Both the position numbers and the translations under genes were made by a program. A stretch of DNA of 52,896 nt. It comes from Gemmatimonadota bacterium. GTDB taxonomy: Bacteria > Gemmatimonadota > Gemmatimonadetes > Gemmatimonadales > Gemmatimonadaceae. Location of the stretch: the NCBI GenBank assembly GCA_947471365.1, contig CANIWQ010000007.1, forward strand, positions 1 to 52,896, read 5' to 3'. Below are positions 18,201 through 26,254 of this stretch, piece by piece (position 1 is the stretch's first letter; each line of letters opens with the position of its first letter). A model generated the notes under the pieces. It saw only the letters and a program-made list of their open reading frames with translations, was not told where the DNA came from and did not search any database.

Positions 18201-18670
18201 TCCGGTGGTCCTTCGGCACGTTGCAATGTGCGTGGAAGCATCGCGATGCCCTGCTCCGCTCGCGCTATGGCGCGCTCGGCTGGGTGGCGCTCCCGAACAC
18301 GTGGCTGTTTCAATTGCTTCTCGCTGCGCTCTCACCGCTCGCCGATCTCGTGTTTGTCTGGTCGCTGCTCAACGTGTGGCTGACGTGGCGCGTGCATGGC
18401 GAACACTACGCGCTCACGGATCTCCGCCAGTTGATGCTCTACTACGGCGTGTTTGTGATCGTGGACTGGCTCGCGGCGCTTATTGCATTCGTCATGGAGC
18501 CCGACGAAGAAGCCGGACTCTCGTGGCTCATCATGCTCCAACGGTTCGTCTACCGCCAGCTCATGTACTCGGTGGTGTGGCGCAGCATTATTGCCGCGGT
18601 GCGCGGCGGCGTGGTTGGATGGGGCAAGCTCGACCGCAAGGCGACCGTGACTCGACCGGCCACCGGGTAG
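15212..18670 (+). CDS. Trifunctional GH18-like / polysaccharide deacetylase / GT2 glycosyltransferase
   Basis: A 1152-residue membrane protein with three enzyme-like regions. An N-terminal membrane segment (about 22-46) leads to a GH18-like domain (about 125-430) in which VVVDFEEV keeps the catalytic DxE (D243, E245) but has valine at the first conserved aspartate. A NodB deacetylase follows (about 510-690) with SFDDGPD and HTYTHP metal ligands. A membrane segment near 730-765 precedes a processive GT2 domain with VDDGS, LDADTEFE, PGAVGAWR, EDQDL and QRFRW, then further membrane helices at about 1030-1110. This order would let one protein polymerise an N-acetylhexosamine glycan on the inside and deacetylate or trim it outside. 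PgaB/PgaC-type poly-GlcNAc systems use separate proteins for these steps. The product polymer is unknown. Confidence 0.9.
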   Translation: MLPPSHEPSVFHDPTGKRWRAIRRATLIAGVLSTLVALGVAVLFVIPQTLPQLTDASKKIGAAPSAAARLADPKLAARQHAAHQRLMAALAQNPAPTATRPESLRVEKNRISEKPVARAANANVDRPKIVAGFFVNWNDNSLESLRAHARDLDWVIAEWAFTQSTSDSLKLSPKPQALEIVERLPEKERPRIFAMASNYDNGLGRFDSTAVMKLLATPASRERAAIQLVNFAQKYGLAGVVVDFEEVPYRMNDELFTFMRLLRAGLAPGGRLLAATMAVSADEEQARKYASNCDYVFLMLYDEHYGLGDPGPVASQRWFEAKTRQFAQWIPSKQTILALGAYGYHWDDAGGKLNGRELTFQDAIQLSREHGAIIQLDSVSLNPRLHWTDPDGTDHLVWFLDGVTAFNQARFGQHLGVAGAAVWRLGNEDPSLWNAISNDVPSASPSSLEAMGPGYDVPFLGRGDLLRIVARPTPGHRLVTSDPITGRVTSETITETPTPWLVQRFGASDSMKIALSFDDGPDPRYTPFILDTLRSRGVKATFFVLGKQANEYPALLRRIVREGHEIGNHTYTHPNLAETTPLVARLEIVATGRLIESITGRRTALFRPPFFGDSDPTTANELVPIGIATDLGYVTTGVTLDSKDWRLTNPDSILANTLDLLGSGNVVLLHDSGGDRSGTVAMLGALIDSLKANDHPLVLVSELAGISRDTAMPQLESTTFLARIGGIMGFGALWLFNWLLTWTFLVAMALALARLVFIICIAALQRRFHRAPARGSFTPPIAIIVPAYNEERVIVRTIESLLAQDYTGSFEIVIVDDGSPDRTFDVARDAFALESRVRVMRKENGGKSSALNVGIAHTHADIVVCLDADTEFEPHTVSALVAPLVDPKMGAVAGNAKVGNRVNLVTRWQALEYITSQNLDRRAFALLDCITVIPGAVGAWRRSAVVEAGGFTNDTLAEDQDLTIRIRRLGHTIGYAEDAIAWTEAPDTLSALAKQRFRWSFGTLQCAWKHRDALLRSRYGALGWVALPNTWLFQLLLAALSPLADLVFVWSLLNVWLTWRVHGEHYALTDLRQLMLYYGVFVIVDWLAALIAFVMEPDEEAGLSWLIMLQRFVYRQLMYSVVWRSIIAAVRGGVVGWGKLDRKATVTRPATG

Positions 18671-18683
18671 TAATCCCTCCCAC

Positions 18684-18724
18684 GTCGCGGCGGTGTGGCC
18701 ATCGCGGTGCACGACCACCGCGAC
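18684..18724. terminator. Hairpin between convergent genes
   Basis: GTCGCGGCGGT (18684-18694) pairs with ACCACCGCGAC (18714-18724) with a single mismatch and a 19-base loop. It lies between the convergent stops at 18670 and 18737. No T tract is present. Confidence 0.3.
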
Positions 18725-18736
18725 GCGCGCGTCAGG

Positions 18737-19078
18737 TCAGCCTGGGGGCCAGTGCATCGACCGACCGCCCATCACGTGCATGTGCAGATGCAACACCGTC
18801 TGCCCGCCGTCGCTCCCCGTATTCATCACCGCACGCCAGCCGCGATCCGCCATCCCCTCGGCCATCGCCACGTCACGCGCGAGAACGCCCATCGCGCCGA
18901 GCACGGCGCCGTCCGCGAGCGCATTGAGCGACTCGACGTGCGTGCGCGGAATGACGAGCACGTGCACTGGCGCCTGGGGATTGATGTCGCGAATCGCGAT
19001 GGCGCCGGCATTCTCGGCGACGAGCGTGGCAGGAATTTCACCGCGCACCATGCGACAAAACAGGCACTGCTCAGGCAT
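18737..19078 (-). CDS. HIT family (histidine triad) protein
   Basis: A 113-residue HIT protein, the usual size for the Hint/HinT branch. The N-terminal CLFCRMVRGEIPA, the central HVLVIPRTHV and the catalytic triad LHLHMHVMGGRSMHWPPG are all present. These enzymes hydrolyse purine nucleoside phosphoramidates and acyl-adenylates. ATG 19078 overlaps the rsmE stop by eight bases, so it is the last gene of the hrcA-dnaJ-prmA-rsmE set. Confidence 0.92.
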   Translation of the reverse strand: MPEQCLFCRMVRGEIPATLVAENAGAIAIRDINPQAPVHVLVIPRTHVESLNALADGAVLGAMGVLARDVAMAEGMADRGWRAVMNTGSDGGQTVLHLHMHVMGGRSMHWPPG

Positions 19079-19868
19079 CAGGAGTCTCCACCGCGGCCGA
19101 GGGTGATGGCGACGCCGACGCGTCGAGCGCGGCACGCACCACCGCAAGCCCGGCCACGGCTGCGGTCTCAAAACGAAGCACCGTACGACCGAGTGTCACC
19201 GCGCGGAATCCCGAGTCTTGAAGCAACTGCAATTCAGCGGGCTCGAGTCCACCCTCCGGTCCCACCACCACCGTCACGGGCACGAGACCGCCGGCAGGCA
19301 CCGAGCCGCGCGCCGCTGCGAGCAACGCCATGAGGCTTGGCACCACCGCCGCGCCGCTTCCATCGAGCACGAGCCGCACGCCGTTCGGCGTAGCGGCAAT
19401 TGCGTTCTCCAGCGTGGCTTCCGGATACAGCTGCGGGAGCCACGCCCCGCGCGACTGTTCCAATGCCGATGACATGCGCGCCGTCACCTTGTGATGGAAC
19501 ACGGTCCCCTCGCCGCGCGGCGTGACGGAGCGCGAGCGTTTGAACATCACCGGACGCCAACTCGTGGCTCCGAGTTCCGCCATTTTTTCGGCGAGCCACA
19601 ACATGCGGTCGCGGTCTGCAATCGGCACCACCACATGTACCGGCGGAAGCGGATCCGCATGCACGGCGGTCTCCACGTGCACCGAGGCATTCCGTTTCGC
19701 CAATCGCACCAACGTCCCGGCGCCAAAAGCACCGAGACCGTCGAGCAGTTGCACCGGCGCGCCCACATCGAGCCGCAACACGCGCATATGATGCGCCGCG
19801 TCCTCACCCAGGGTGATCGTCTCTCCCACCACGATCGCCTCTGGCGAGAGAAAGGTCGGCGCGCTCAC
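19071..19868 (-). CDS. rsmE: 16S rRNA (uracil(1498)-N(3))-methyltransferase RsmE
   Basis: A 265-residue SPOUT methyltransferase. HHMRVLRLDVGAPV forms part of the N-terminal PUA-like domain; VVVGPEGGLEPAEL and VTLGRTVLRFETAAVAGL build the C-terminal trefoil knot that binds AdoMet. GTG 19868 overlaps the prmA stop as GTGA. The prmA-rsmE pairing is widely conserved. Confidence 0.93.
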   Translation of the reverse strand: MSAPTFLSPEAIVVGETITLGEDAAHHMRVLRLDVGAPVQLLDGLGAFGAGTLVRLAKRNASVHVETAVHADPLPPVHVVVPIADRDRMLWLAEKMAELGATSWRPVMFKRSRSVTPRGEGTVFHHKVTARMSSALEQSRGAWLPQLYPEATLENAIAATPNGVRLVLDGSGAAVVPSLMALLAAARGSVPAGGLVPVTVVVGPEGGLEPAELQLLQDSGFRAVTLGRTVLRFETAAVAGLAVVRAALDASASPSPSAAVETPDA

Positions 19869-20707
19869 GCGCCCGCTCGCCGTGCGATGGTCACCGACCA
19901 CCACTGTTCTTCCGCGTCCTCCGCGCGCACCACCCAGCCGTTCTCCGCGAATGCCAACAGCATCATCTCGCGCTCCTCACCAAGGATACCGCTCAAGATG
20001 GCTACGCCGTCAGCGGCGAGCGACGCCGCAATGACGGGGAGCAATTCCAGCAGCACCGACGAAATAATATTCGCGAGCACGACGCGCACCGGTGCGAACA
20101 GCGGCAGAAAGACCGCCGCATCGCCCTCGAGCACCGACACCCGCCCCACCACATGGTTGCGCACCACATTTTCTTCGGCGTTGCCAATGGCGTCGGCGTC
20201 CAGTTCGATGGCCGCCACACGCGTCGCGCCCAGCTTCGCCGCCGCAATCGACAGCACCGCACTGCCTGCGCCGAGATCAGCAACGGTGTCGCCGGGCCGA
20301 ATCTCGGCTTGCATCAACCGCACCACGCCGCGCGTGGTGGGATGCTCTCCGGTACCAAAGGCCATCGCGGGTTCAATGACGATGGTCGTTGCCGGATCAA
20401 ACTGATCCGCGAGCCATGGGGGCGTCACCGTGAGTGAACCCAACTGGTGCGAGACAATGCGCTCGCGCATCATCGCCGTCCAATCCACCGGCGGCACGAG
20501 TCCCGTTTCCACGACAGCCAGCGCATCGGCCACGCGTACGGCGTCGAGAAACGGGTCGAGTGATGCCGACGGCTCAAGGTGGGTCACGAGCCAATCGCCG
20601 TCCTCGTGGAGCCCCTGGGCACCCGCCGCAAAGAGAGCGGCACTCACGGCATCACGCCGGTCGACGTGCGACGGCCGCACCGCGAGACGAATCCAAGAAC
20701 CTGTCAC
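19865..20707 (-). CDS. prmA: Ribosomal protein L11 methyltransferase
   Basis: A 280-residue protein methyltransferase that trimethylates ribosomal protein L11. Its signatures are EPAMAFGTGEHPTTRGVV, the AdoMet loop VADLGAGSAVLSIAAAKLGA and the NIISSVLLEL stretch. The GTG at 20707 has GAGAGG six bases upstream; longer extensions show no conserved sequence. It lies about 50 bases after dnaJ. Confidence 0.93.
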   Translation of the reverse strand: MTGSWIRLAVRPSHVDRRDAVSAALFAAGAQGLHEDGDWLVTHLEPSASLDPFLDAVRVADALAVVETGLVPPVDWTAMMRERIVSHQLGSLTVTPPWLADQFDPATTIVIEPAMAFGTGEHPTTRGVVRLMQAEIRPGDTVADLGAGSAVLSIAAAKLGATRVAAIELDADAIGNAEENVVRNHVVGRVSVLEGDAAVFLPLFAPVRVVLANIISSVLLELLPVIAASLAADGVAILSGILGEEREMMLLAFAENGWVVRAEDAEEQWWSVTIARRAGA

Positions 20708-20756
20708 GAGGTGCCTCTCTCGTGCGTCACACGCCACGCACTCGCTTTGATGGTGG

Positions 20757-21917
20757 TCACGCGCCGATCGCTTCTTTCATGCGCGCCCAAAATCCTTTTT
20801 CGCGCGAGGCGGGCGGTGCCGGTGTCACCTTGGCGAGCGCTGCCGTGAGTTGCGCTTCCGCTTCGGAGAGCTCCGACGGCGTCCACACCTGCACGCGCAC
20901 ATGCAAATCGCCCACGCCACTCGCGTTCAGGCGAGGGAGCCCCCGCCCACGCAACACAAACACATGGCCACTCTGCGTCCCCGCGGGCACGCGCAGCGAG
21001 TGCGGCGCACTGACCCCCGGCACTTCAATCTCCGCGCCGAGTACGACCTGCGGGTAGGTGACCAAGGCTTCCGTGTAGAGATCCTCGCCATCGCGTTCAA
21101 ACCGTTCGTCGTCTTGCACCTCAAAGACAACGATCACGTCACCGCGGGGTCCTCCGCGCGCGCCAGAGTTCCCCACGCCGCGCAGTTGCATGTACTGCCC
21201 CGTTGCGACGCCGGCCGGAATCTTCACGGGAATGGCGTGATCGCCCCGTTGGCGCCCCTCACCACGACAGTTCTTGCACGGCGAGGCGATCATCACGCCC
21301 TCGCCGCCGCACGTTGGGCAAGGCACCACACTGACAAAATTTCCAAAGAAGCTGCGCTGGGCGCGACGCACTTCGCCGACACCCGCACACGTCGTGCACT
21401 GCGCCGCCTTGCTCCCCGATTCCGCGCCGCTCCCGTGGCAACGGTCGCAGGGATCCAGCAACTTGAGCTTGAGCGACTTCGTGACGCCAAGTGCCACTTC
21501 CTCGAGTGTCAGCTTGACCTCAACCTTGGTGTCGGCTCCGCCGCGCGGCCCAGCGTGCGAACGGCCGCCACCTCCGCCACCACCGCCAGCGCCAGCGCCG
21601 CCGAAGAGGTCGCCCAGCCCAAAGTCGCGCATGAAAATATTGAGCGCTTCGGAAAGATCGACGTGGTGGTACTGCCCACCCCCCGCGCCCCCGGCGCCCT
21701 TGAGCCCTGCCTCGCCGTAGCGATCGTACGCGGCGCGCTTCTGCGGATCGCGCAGCACGTCGTACGCCTCGGTGAGTTCCTTGAAGCGTTCCTCCGCTTC
21801 CTTGGAACCACCATTTCGGTCCGGATGAAACTGCATCGCCAACCGGCGATACGACTGTTTAATGGCATCGTCTGAGGCGGAACGCTCGACGCTCAGAATG
21901 GAATAAAAATCGTTCAC
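20757..21917 (-). CDS. dnaJ: Chaperone protein DnaJ
   Basis: A 386-residue type I Hsp40 co-chaperone. The J domain (1-65) has the HPD motif in FHPDRNGG. A glycine-rich linker follows, then the zinc-binding region with four CxxCxGxG-like repeats ([32 protein letters not shown]) and two substrate-binding beta domains. The start is GTG 21917, overlapping the hrcA stop as GTGA. No dnaK or grpE lies in this window, so its Hsp70 partner is encoded elsewhere. Confidence 0.95.
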   Translation of the reverse strand: MNDFYSILSVERSASDDAIKQSYRRLAMQFHPDRNGGSKEAEERFKELTEAYDVLRDPQKRAAYDRYGEAGLKGAGGAGGGQYHHVDLSEALNIFMRDFGLGDLFGGAGAGGGGGGGGRSHAGPRGGADTKVEVKLTLEEVALGVTKSLKLKLLDPCDRCHGSGAESGSKAAQCTTCAGVGEVRRAQRSFFGNFVSVVPCPTCGGEGVMIASPCKNCRGEGRQRGDHAIPVKIPAGVATGQYMQLRGVGNSGARGGPRGDVIVVFEVQDDERFERDGEDLYTEALVTYPQVVLGAEIEVPGVSAPHSLRVPAGTQSGHVFVLRGRGLPRLNASGVGDLHVRVQVWTPSELSEAEAQLTAALAKVTPAPPASREKGFWARMKEAIGA

Positions 21918-22957
21918 GCAAGCAACTCCGTGACCAACGACGACGTATGCGACACGAGCGCGATCACCTTGTCGTACGGCATACGCGTCGGCCCGATCAC
22001 TCCAATCACGCCCGACAATCCGCCGGCGCGGTACTCCGCGGTCACCACCGTCAGCCCACCGGGCAACGGCGCGCCGTTCTCATTTCCAATGGTGATCTGC
22101 ACACCCGCGCTCGTTTGCCGGTTCCGGAGCAACGAGGCCAGCTCCACGCGCGTGTCTGTCAGTTCGATAATGCGACGCATCCCCTCGCCGCTGGCAAACT
22201 CCGGCTTATCCGCCAAGAAAGTAGCCTGCCCCAGCACCAACGTCTCACGGTCACCGGCAGCGGGTACGTCGAACAATGAATCGCGTTCCTGCACGAAGAT
22301 GTTCATCAACTCCGTGGAGGGAGCGCCCATCGTGGCGTCACGCAACCGCTCGCCCAAGGATGCGCGAATCGCCGCCAAACTCAGACCGCCGAGTCGTTCG
22401 TTGAGCACCAGCTGCACCTCGGCGACGGCCTCGTCGGCAATCGCGCCGGCGACTTCAATGAAAATCGTCCGCACGGTGCCGCCGCGTAACGTCAGGACGA
22501 GAATCAGTTTCGCGCTCGTGAGGCGAACGATATCGAGTTTCTCGAGGATCGTCTCCTCGAGCCGCGGTCCGAGGGCGACCCCCAACTCCTGCGTGAGAAC
22601 CCCGAGGCTCTGCGCCGCGCGTCGCAAAATCGATTCGATCGCAGAACCGCCGGCGAGGATTTCTTGCTGTAGGCGGTCGCGGTGCACGCGGTCAAAGGCG
22701 GGCAACCGCATCAGCTCGTCCACGTACAGCCGATAGGCCTTTTCCGTGGGAACTCGACCAGCAGACGTATGCGGATGGAAGAGATAGCCCTTCTCTTCTA
22801 GGTCACTCATCGTGTTGCGGATCGTAGCTGGCGACACTCCCAGCCCGAACCGGCGCGATATGGTACGCGACCCACTGGGCTCCGCCGTCTCCACGTAGGA
22901 GCGGATAACCGCCTCAAGCACTTGGCGTTCGCGATCGTTTAGCTCTTGAGACGGCAT
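21914..22957 (-). CDS. hrcA: Heat-inducible transcription repressor HrcA
   Basis: A 347-residue HrcA. The N-terminal winged helix has [28 protein letters not shown] (read in two parts, residues 6-33) and [19 protein letters not shown], followed by [21 protein letters not shown]-like and dimerisation regions make up the rest, ending in [18 protein letters not shown]. HrcA normally binds CIRCE elements and represses groE/dnaK genes; no CIRCE is visible upstream of this gene. It overlaps dnaJ by four bases. Confidence 0.95.
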   Translation of the reverse strand: MPSQELNDRERQVLEAVIRSYVETAEPSGSRTISRRFGLGVSPATIRNTMSDLEEKGYLFHPHTSAGRVPTEKAYRLYVDELMRLPAFDRVHRDRLQQEILAGGSAIESILRRAAQSLGVLTQELGVALGPRLEETILEKLDIVRLTSAKLILVLTLRGGTVRTIFIEVAGAIADEAVAEVQLVLNERLGGLSLAAIRASLGERLRDATMGAPSTELMNIFVQERDSLFDVPAAGDRETLVLGQATFLADKPEFASGEGMRRIIELTDTRVELASLLRNRQTSAGVQITIGNENGAPLPGGLTVVTAEYRAGGLSGVIGVIGPTRMPYDKVIALVSHTSSLVTELLA

Positions 22958-22964
22958 AAGTCTA

Positions 22965-22994
22965 ATGATACTAACGACTTCGGGCCGCCGTCAA
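22965..22994 (-). promoter_or_regulatory. Predicted hrcA-dnaJ promoter, possibly leaderless
   Basis: On the minus strand TTGACG (22994-22989) and TATCAT (22970-22965) are 18 bases apart. Only seven bases separate the -10 box from the hrcA ATG at 22957, so transcription would begin at or next to the start codon. The promoter lies inside the 3' end of hemW. Confidence 0.45.
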
Positions 22995-24095
22995 GTCTGC
23001 GGCGAGGCTATCGAGCCGTAGCCAGCCCTCGGTACTCATATAGATGTGCCCGTCGCGGCGACTCGCCCACCCCGCACGCTCCCACACGGCGAGTACCGCG
23101 GCATCGTCGGGATGCTCCCGAAGCCCCCGCGAAGTGCGGAGCCCCAGATAGACCTCCTCCGCCACGATCTGATCGGCGGCAAGCGTCTCTACACCCTCAA
23201 GGGGGTCCGAGCCGGCATTCGCATGCTGCAGCCAGTGGGAATACGCGCGGTCATTCCATCGGCGCAACGCGCCGTCAAAGGAGTGCGCGGACGGCCCGAT
23301 GCCGAGGTACGGCACCCGCCGCCAGTAGGCGGAGTTGTGCCGGCTTTCGTGCCCAGGCAGGCCAAAATTCGACACCTCATAGTGGTCAAAACCAGCGCTT
23401 TGGAGGGTTCTGGATGCCTCCAAAAACTCCTCAGCGTAGCGCTCGTCTGGGGCGAGCGTGACCTCGCCGCGGGCCTGCCATCGGCCGAGTGGCGTGTGCG
23501 GTTCGACCGTAAGACCATACAACGAGATGTGGGTTGGATTGAGTGCGAGCGCCTGCTCGAGGTCACTGGTCCAGTCCCGCTGGAGTTCGCCGGGGAGGGA
23601 AAAAATCAGGTCGAGCGATATATCGTTGATCCCAGCATCTCGGAGCTTATTGAACGCTTGGCGCACCATTTCTGACGTGTGGCCGCGGTGCATCCAGGTG
23701 AGCACAGACTGATCGAAGGATTGCACGCCAAGCGAAACTCGGTTGACGCCGGCATCGCGTAGGGCGGCGATCAGGGCGTCGTCGTGCAGTTCTTCGGGGT
23801 TCGCCTCGACGGTGATTTCAGTGTCTGGCGATATATCGAAAGACTGGGAACTGAGCGATGAAAAGAGCTGTGCAATTCCAGCTGCACCGAGCTTGGTCGG
23901 GGTGCCGCCGCCTAAATAGAGGGTGCTGAGCGGGCCGATGGGGGTCGATTTGAGACGCGCCTCGAGTTCAGCCGAAATGGCGCTGACGTACTCTGCGACC
24001 GGAACCTGGCTTCTGACAGCTATCGAAAAATCACAATACGAACAGCGTCTGCTGCAAAATGGGACGTGAACGTAGAGGTGGCGAGTTTCTGTCAT
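22971..24095 (-). CDS. hemW: Radical SAM heme chaperone HemW
   Basis: A 374-residue radical SAM protein related to HemN. The cluster-binding motif is CSRRCSYC in PFCSRRCSYCDF near residue 13; YLGGGTPTKL, ITVEANPEEL and VNRVSLGVQSF are further signatures. It lacks features needed for coproporphyrinogen oxidase activity in HemN, such as the long N-terminal extension, so a heme-trafficking role is more likely. ATG 24095 (MTETRHLYVH) is chosen because sequence upstream is not conserved. Its 5' part is visibly less GC-rich than its neighbours. Confidence 0.88.
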   Translation of the reverse strand: MTETRHLYVHVPFCSRRCSYCDFSIAVRSQVPVAEYVSAISAELEARLKSTPIGPLSTLYLGGGTPTKLGAAGIAQLFSSLSSQSFDISPDTEITVEANPEELHDDALIAALRDAGVNRVSLGVQSFDQSVLTWMHRGHTSEMVRQAFNKLRDAGINDISLDLIFSLPGELQRDWTSDLEQALALNPTHISLYGLTVEPHTPLGRWQARGEVTLAPDERYAEEFLEASRTLQSAGFDHYEVSNFGLPGHESRHNSAYWRRVPYLGIGPSAHSFDGALRRWNDRAYSHWLQHANAGSDPLEGVETLAADQIVAEEVYLGLRTSRGLREHPDDAAVLAVWERAGWASRRDGHIYMSTEGWLRLDSLAADLTAARSR

Positions 24096-24317
24096 GACTG
24101 GAGGAAAGTGTTCTAGGTTCCGTAGCGGAGCTGAATGAGCGCGAAGGCAAGACAAGGCCAGAACAAGCGGTTGATAATGATCTAAAGTAAAGTATCAACT
24201 CTTTATTTAACAACAGGTAACAAGATTTTCTTAAAGTTGTTTATCGCAATTAGTTCGAGTGTCTTTTGAGCGTTACGGCAACTTTCGCCTCCCCATCTAA
24301 ACGGCCTCAGATTCCGT
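24096..24317. other. AT-rich intergenic region with inverted repeat
   Basis: This gap between dprA and hemW is sharply AT-rich; bases 24181-24240 have 15 G or C of 60. GTTGATA (24170-24176) and TATCAAC (24193-24199) form a perfect 7-bp inverted repeat around 16 bases. Read on the minus strand, TTGATA and TATCAA could be -35 and -10 boxes for hemW, or the repeat could be an operator. No gene is recognisable here. Confidence 0.5.
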
Positions 24318-25217
24318 TTACCTTGATTCTCCTCGCGAGGAGACTGTCAAGCGGGCTGTGGATAACTGCCGTTTTGCGATCATTCCGGCGTCGGTTCCGT
24401 AGACGAGCCCCAGCAGTTCGAGACGGCCGACTATTTCCATCGCCTGCCGAACAGACAGCCCGAGCCGGTACGCCAAACCCTCCGGACTGCTCTCCCCGTC
24501 CTCCAGCGCATCCCACACCCTTCCCTCGTGATACCCGAGCCGAGGGCCGGCGGCCACCGGCGGAGAGAGCTCTCCAAATAGCGCCAAGGCATCATCAACC
24601 GAGGCGATGAACTGCGCCCCGTCGCGAAGGAGCAGGTTGCACCCGGCACTCCTTGGGATATCAATCGGCCCCGGAACAGCAGCGACCGTTCGCCCCAGCT
24701 CGAGAGCCTGGGACGCGGTGTTCACCGCCCCAGACTTGAACGGAGCCTCCACCACGATCGTGGCCGTGGCCAGCGCGGCAATGATCCGGTTCCTTCGCGG
24801 AAAACACCCGGGGCCGGCCCGAGTCCCTGGCTCAAACTCCGACACCACCAGCCCGCCGGCCGCGATGGCCTCATGGAGGGCCCGATTCCCCGCTGGGTAT
24901 GGCACGTCCGCCCCCGTACCCAGCACAGCGATCGTGGCGCCCCCTGCCTCCAGCGCGGCCCGGTGGGCCACGGCATCGATGCCTCTCGCCATCCCGCTCA
25001 CCACTCCGACCCCCGCCAAGGCAAAGGCCCGAGCCAGCTCAGCCGCCACCCGTTGCCCGTAGGGTGAGGCATCCCGAGTCCCCACGATCGCCACCAGGCG
25101 CTCGGGAGACCGGTCCAGCAATGCCACGTCACCAAGTGCGTAGATAGGATCCGGCGGGTGGTGCAGCTCTTCCAGCGAGGCGGGATACTGCGGGGCGCCG
25201 CGCCGGAGGGTGATCAT
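24318..25217 (-). CDS. dprA: DNA-processing protein DprA
   Basis: A 299-residue DprA/Smf protein that binds incoming single-stranded DNA and loads RecA during natural transformation. The Rossmann-like core includes VAIVGTRDASPYGQR, GVVSGMARGIDAVAH, AVLGTGADVPYPAGN, SEFEPGTR and FPRRNRIIAALA. A C-terminal winged-helix-like region follows (YRLGLSVRQAMEIVGRLELLG). The N-terminal helical domain of longer DprA proteins is absent. It is four bases downstream of obg. No other competence genes are present here. Confidence 0.93.
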   Translation of the reverse strand: MITLRRGAPQYPASLEELHHPPDPIYALGDVALLDRSPERLVAIVGTRDASPYGQRVAAELARAFALAGVGVVSGMARGIDAVAHRAALEAGGATIAVLGTGADVPYPAGNRALHEAIAAGGLVVSEFEPGTRAGPGCFPRRNRIIAALATATIVVEAPFKSGAVNTASQALELGRTVAAVPGPIDIPRSAGCNLLLRDGAQFIASVDDALALFGELSPPVAAGPRLGYHEGRVWDALEDGESSPEGLAYRLGLSVRQAMEIVGRLELLGLVYGTDAGMIAKRQLSTARLTVSSRGESR

Positions 25218-25221
25218 GAGG

Positions 25222-26244
25222 TCAGGGCGCGAAGGGGTCGCGGACCGTACTCGCTTGCTCGGCTTTCTTCAGCTCGAGGATCTTCCGCCACCAGGCATCC
25301 TTCAGTTCGTCGAGTCCCATACGCCCCGCGCCTGACACCGAGGTCACCGAAAAGGCCCCCTGCGTCACGATCTCGGGCACATACTGCTCGCCGAACAAAT
25401 CCAGCTTCGTGAAGACCACGCAGTGCGGCTTATCGGCCAGTTCCGCCGAATATTGGCGGATCTCGTTCCGCAGTTGGTCGTACTCCGCCTGCACATCCAT
25501 GGCATCAATGGGAATCAGGAACGCCAGCACCCGCGTGCGCTCGATGTGCCGAAGGAACTGCAACCCGAGCCCCTTCCCCTCGTGCGCCCCTTCGATAATG
25601 CCGGGGATGTCAGCAACCACAAAGGTGCGGCGATCGCTCAGCTGGACGACACCCAGATTGGGTGACAGCGTCGTAAACGGGTAATCGGCGATTTTGGGGC
25701 GCGCCGCTGAGATCACCGACAAGAGCGTCGACTTGCCCGCGTTGGGCTGCCCAACCAATCCGATGTCGGCGATCAGCTTGAGCTCGAGCTCCAGCATGCG
25801 GAGCTGCCCTTCCTCGCCGGGCTGCCATTCGCGCGGCGACTGATGCGTGGCAGTGGCAAAGAACGAGTTGCCCTTGCCCCCGCGCCCGCCCCTGGCCACC
25901 ACCACTTCATCGCCGTTCAGGAGGATTTCGCCGATGATCTCGCCGGTCTCCGTGTCTTTGATAATCGTGCCAGGCGGCACGGGGAGCACCACGGATTCGC
26001 CGGAGCGTCCCGTCTTGTTGGCGCCCATCCCATGCTCACCGCGCTCGGCTTCCCAGTGATCCCGATACTTGTAGTCCAGCAGCGTCGCGAGATTGTGATC
26101 ACCGCGCACAATGACGTCTCCGCCATGGCCACCTTCGCCACCATCGGGACCGCCCATGGGCTCGCGCCACTCTCGGCGGAACGAGGTACAGCCGGAGCCG
26201 CCGGTGCCGGCGGTCACTCGTACTACGACGCGATCAATGAACAT
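25222..26244 (-). CDS. obg: GTPase Obg/CgtA
   Basis: A 340-residue Obg. The glycine-rich N-terminal Obg fold spans about 1-158 (TAGTGGSGCTSFRRE, GGPDGGEGGHGGDV). The G domain has G1 GLVGQPNAGKSTLL, G3 VADIPGIIEGAHEGKGLG and G4 TKLD. Obg associates with the large ribosomal subunit and links ribosome assembly to stress. ATG 26244 (MFIDRVVVRV) gives the canonical N-terminus. It lies ten bases after the AhpD-like gene. The variable C-terminal OCT domain is absent, as in many bacteria. Confidence 0.95.
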   Translation of the reverse strand: MFIDRVVVRVTAGTGGSGCTSFRREWREPMGGPDGGEGGHGGDVIVRGDHNLATLLDYKYRDHWEAERGEHGMGANKTGRSGESVVLPVPPGTIIKDTETGEIIGEILLNGDEVVVARGGRGGKGNSFFATATHQSPREWQPGEEGQLRMLELELKLIADIGLVGQPNAGKSTLLSVISAARPKIADYPFTTLSPNLGVVQLSDRRTFVVADIPGIIEGAHEGKGLGLQFLRHIERTRVLAFLIPIDAMDVQAEYDQLRNEIRQYSAELADKPHCVVFTKLDLFGEQYVPEIVTQGAFSVTSVSGAGRMGLDELKDAWWRKILELKKAEQASTVRDPFAP

Positions 26245-26254
26245 TGGACTAAAC

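Noticed and set aside
22958-23000. CIRCE element upstream of hrcA
   Set aside because: No TTAGCACTC/GAGTGCTAA pair or near match is visible here.
24031-24213. Small protein gene in the AT-rich gap
   Set aside because: The 60-codon frame overlaps the hemW start in another frame, lacks a ribosome site and has no recognisable sequence.
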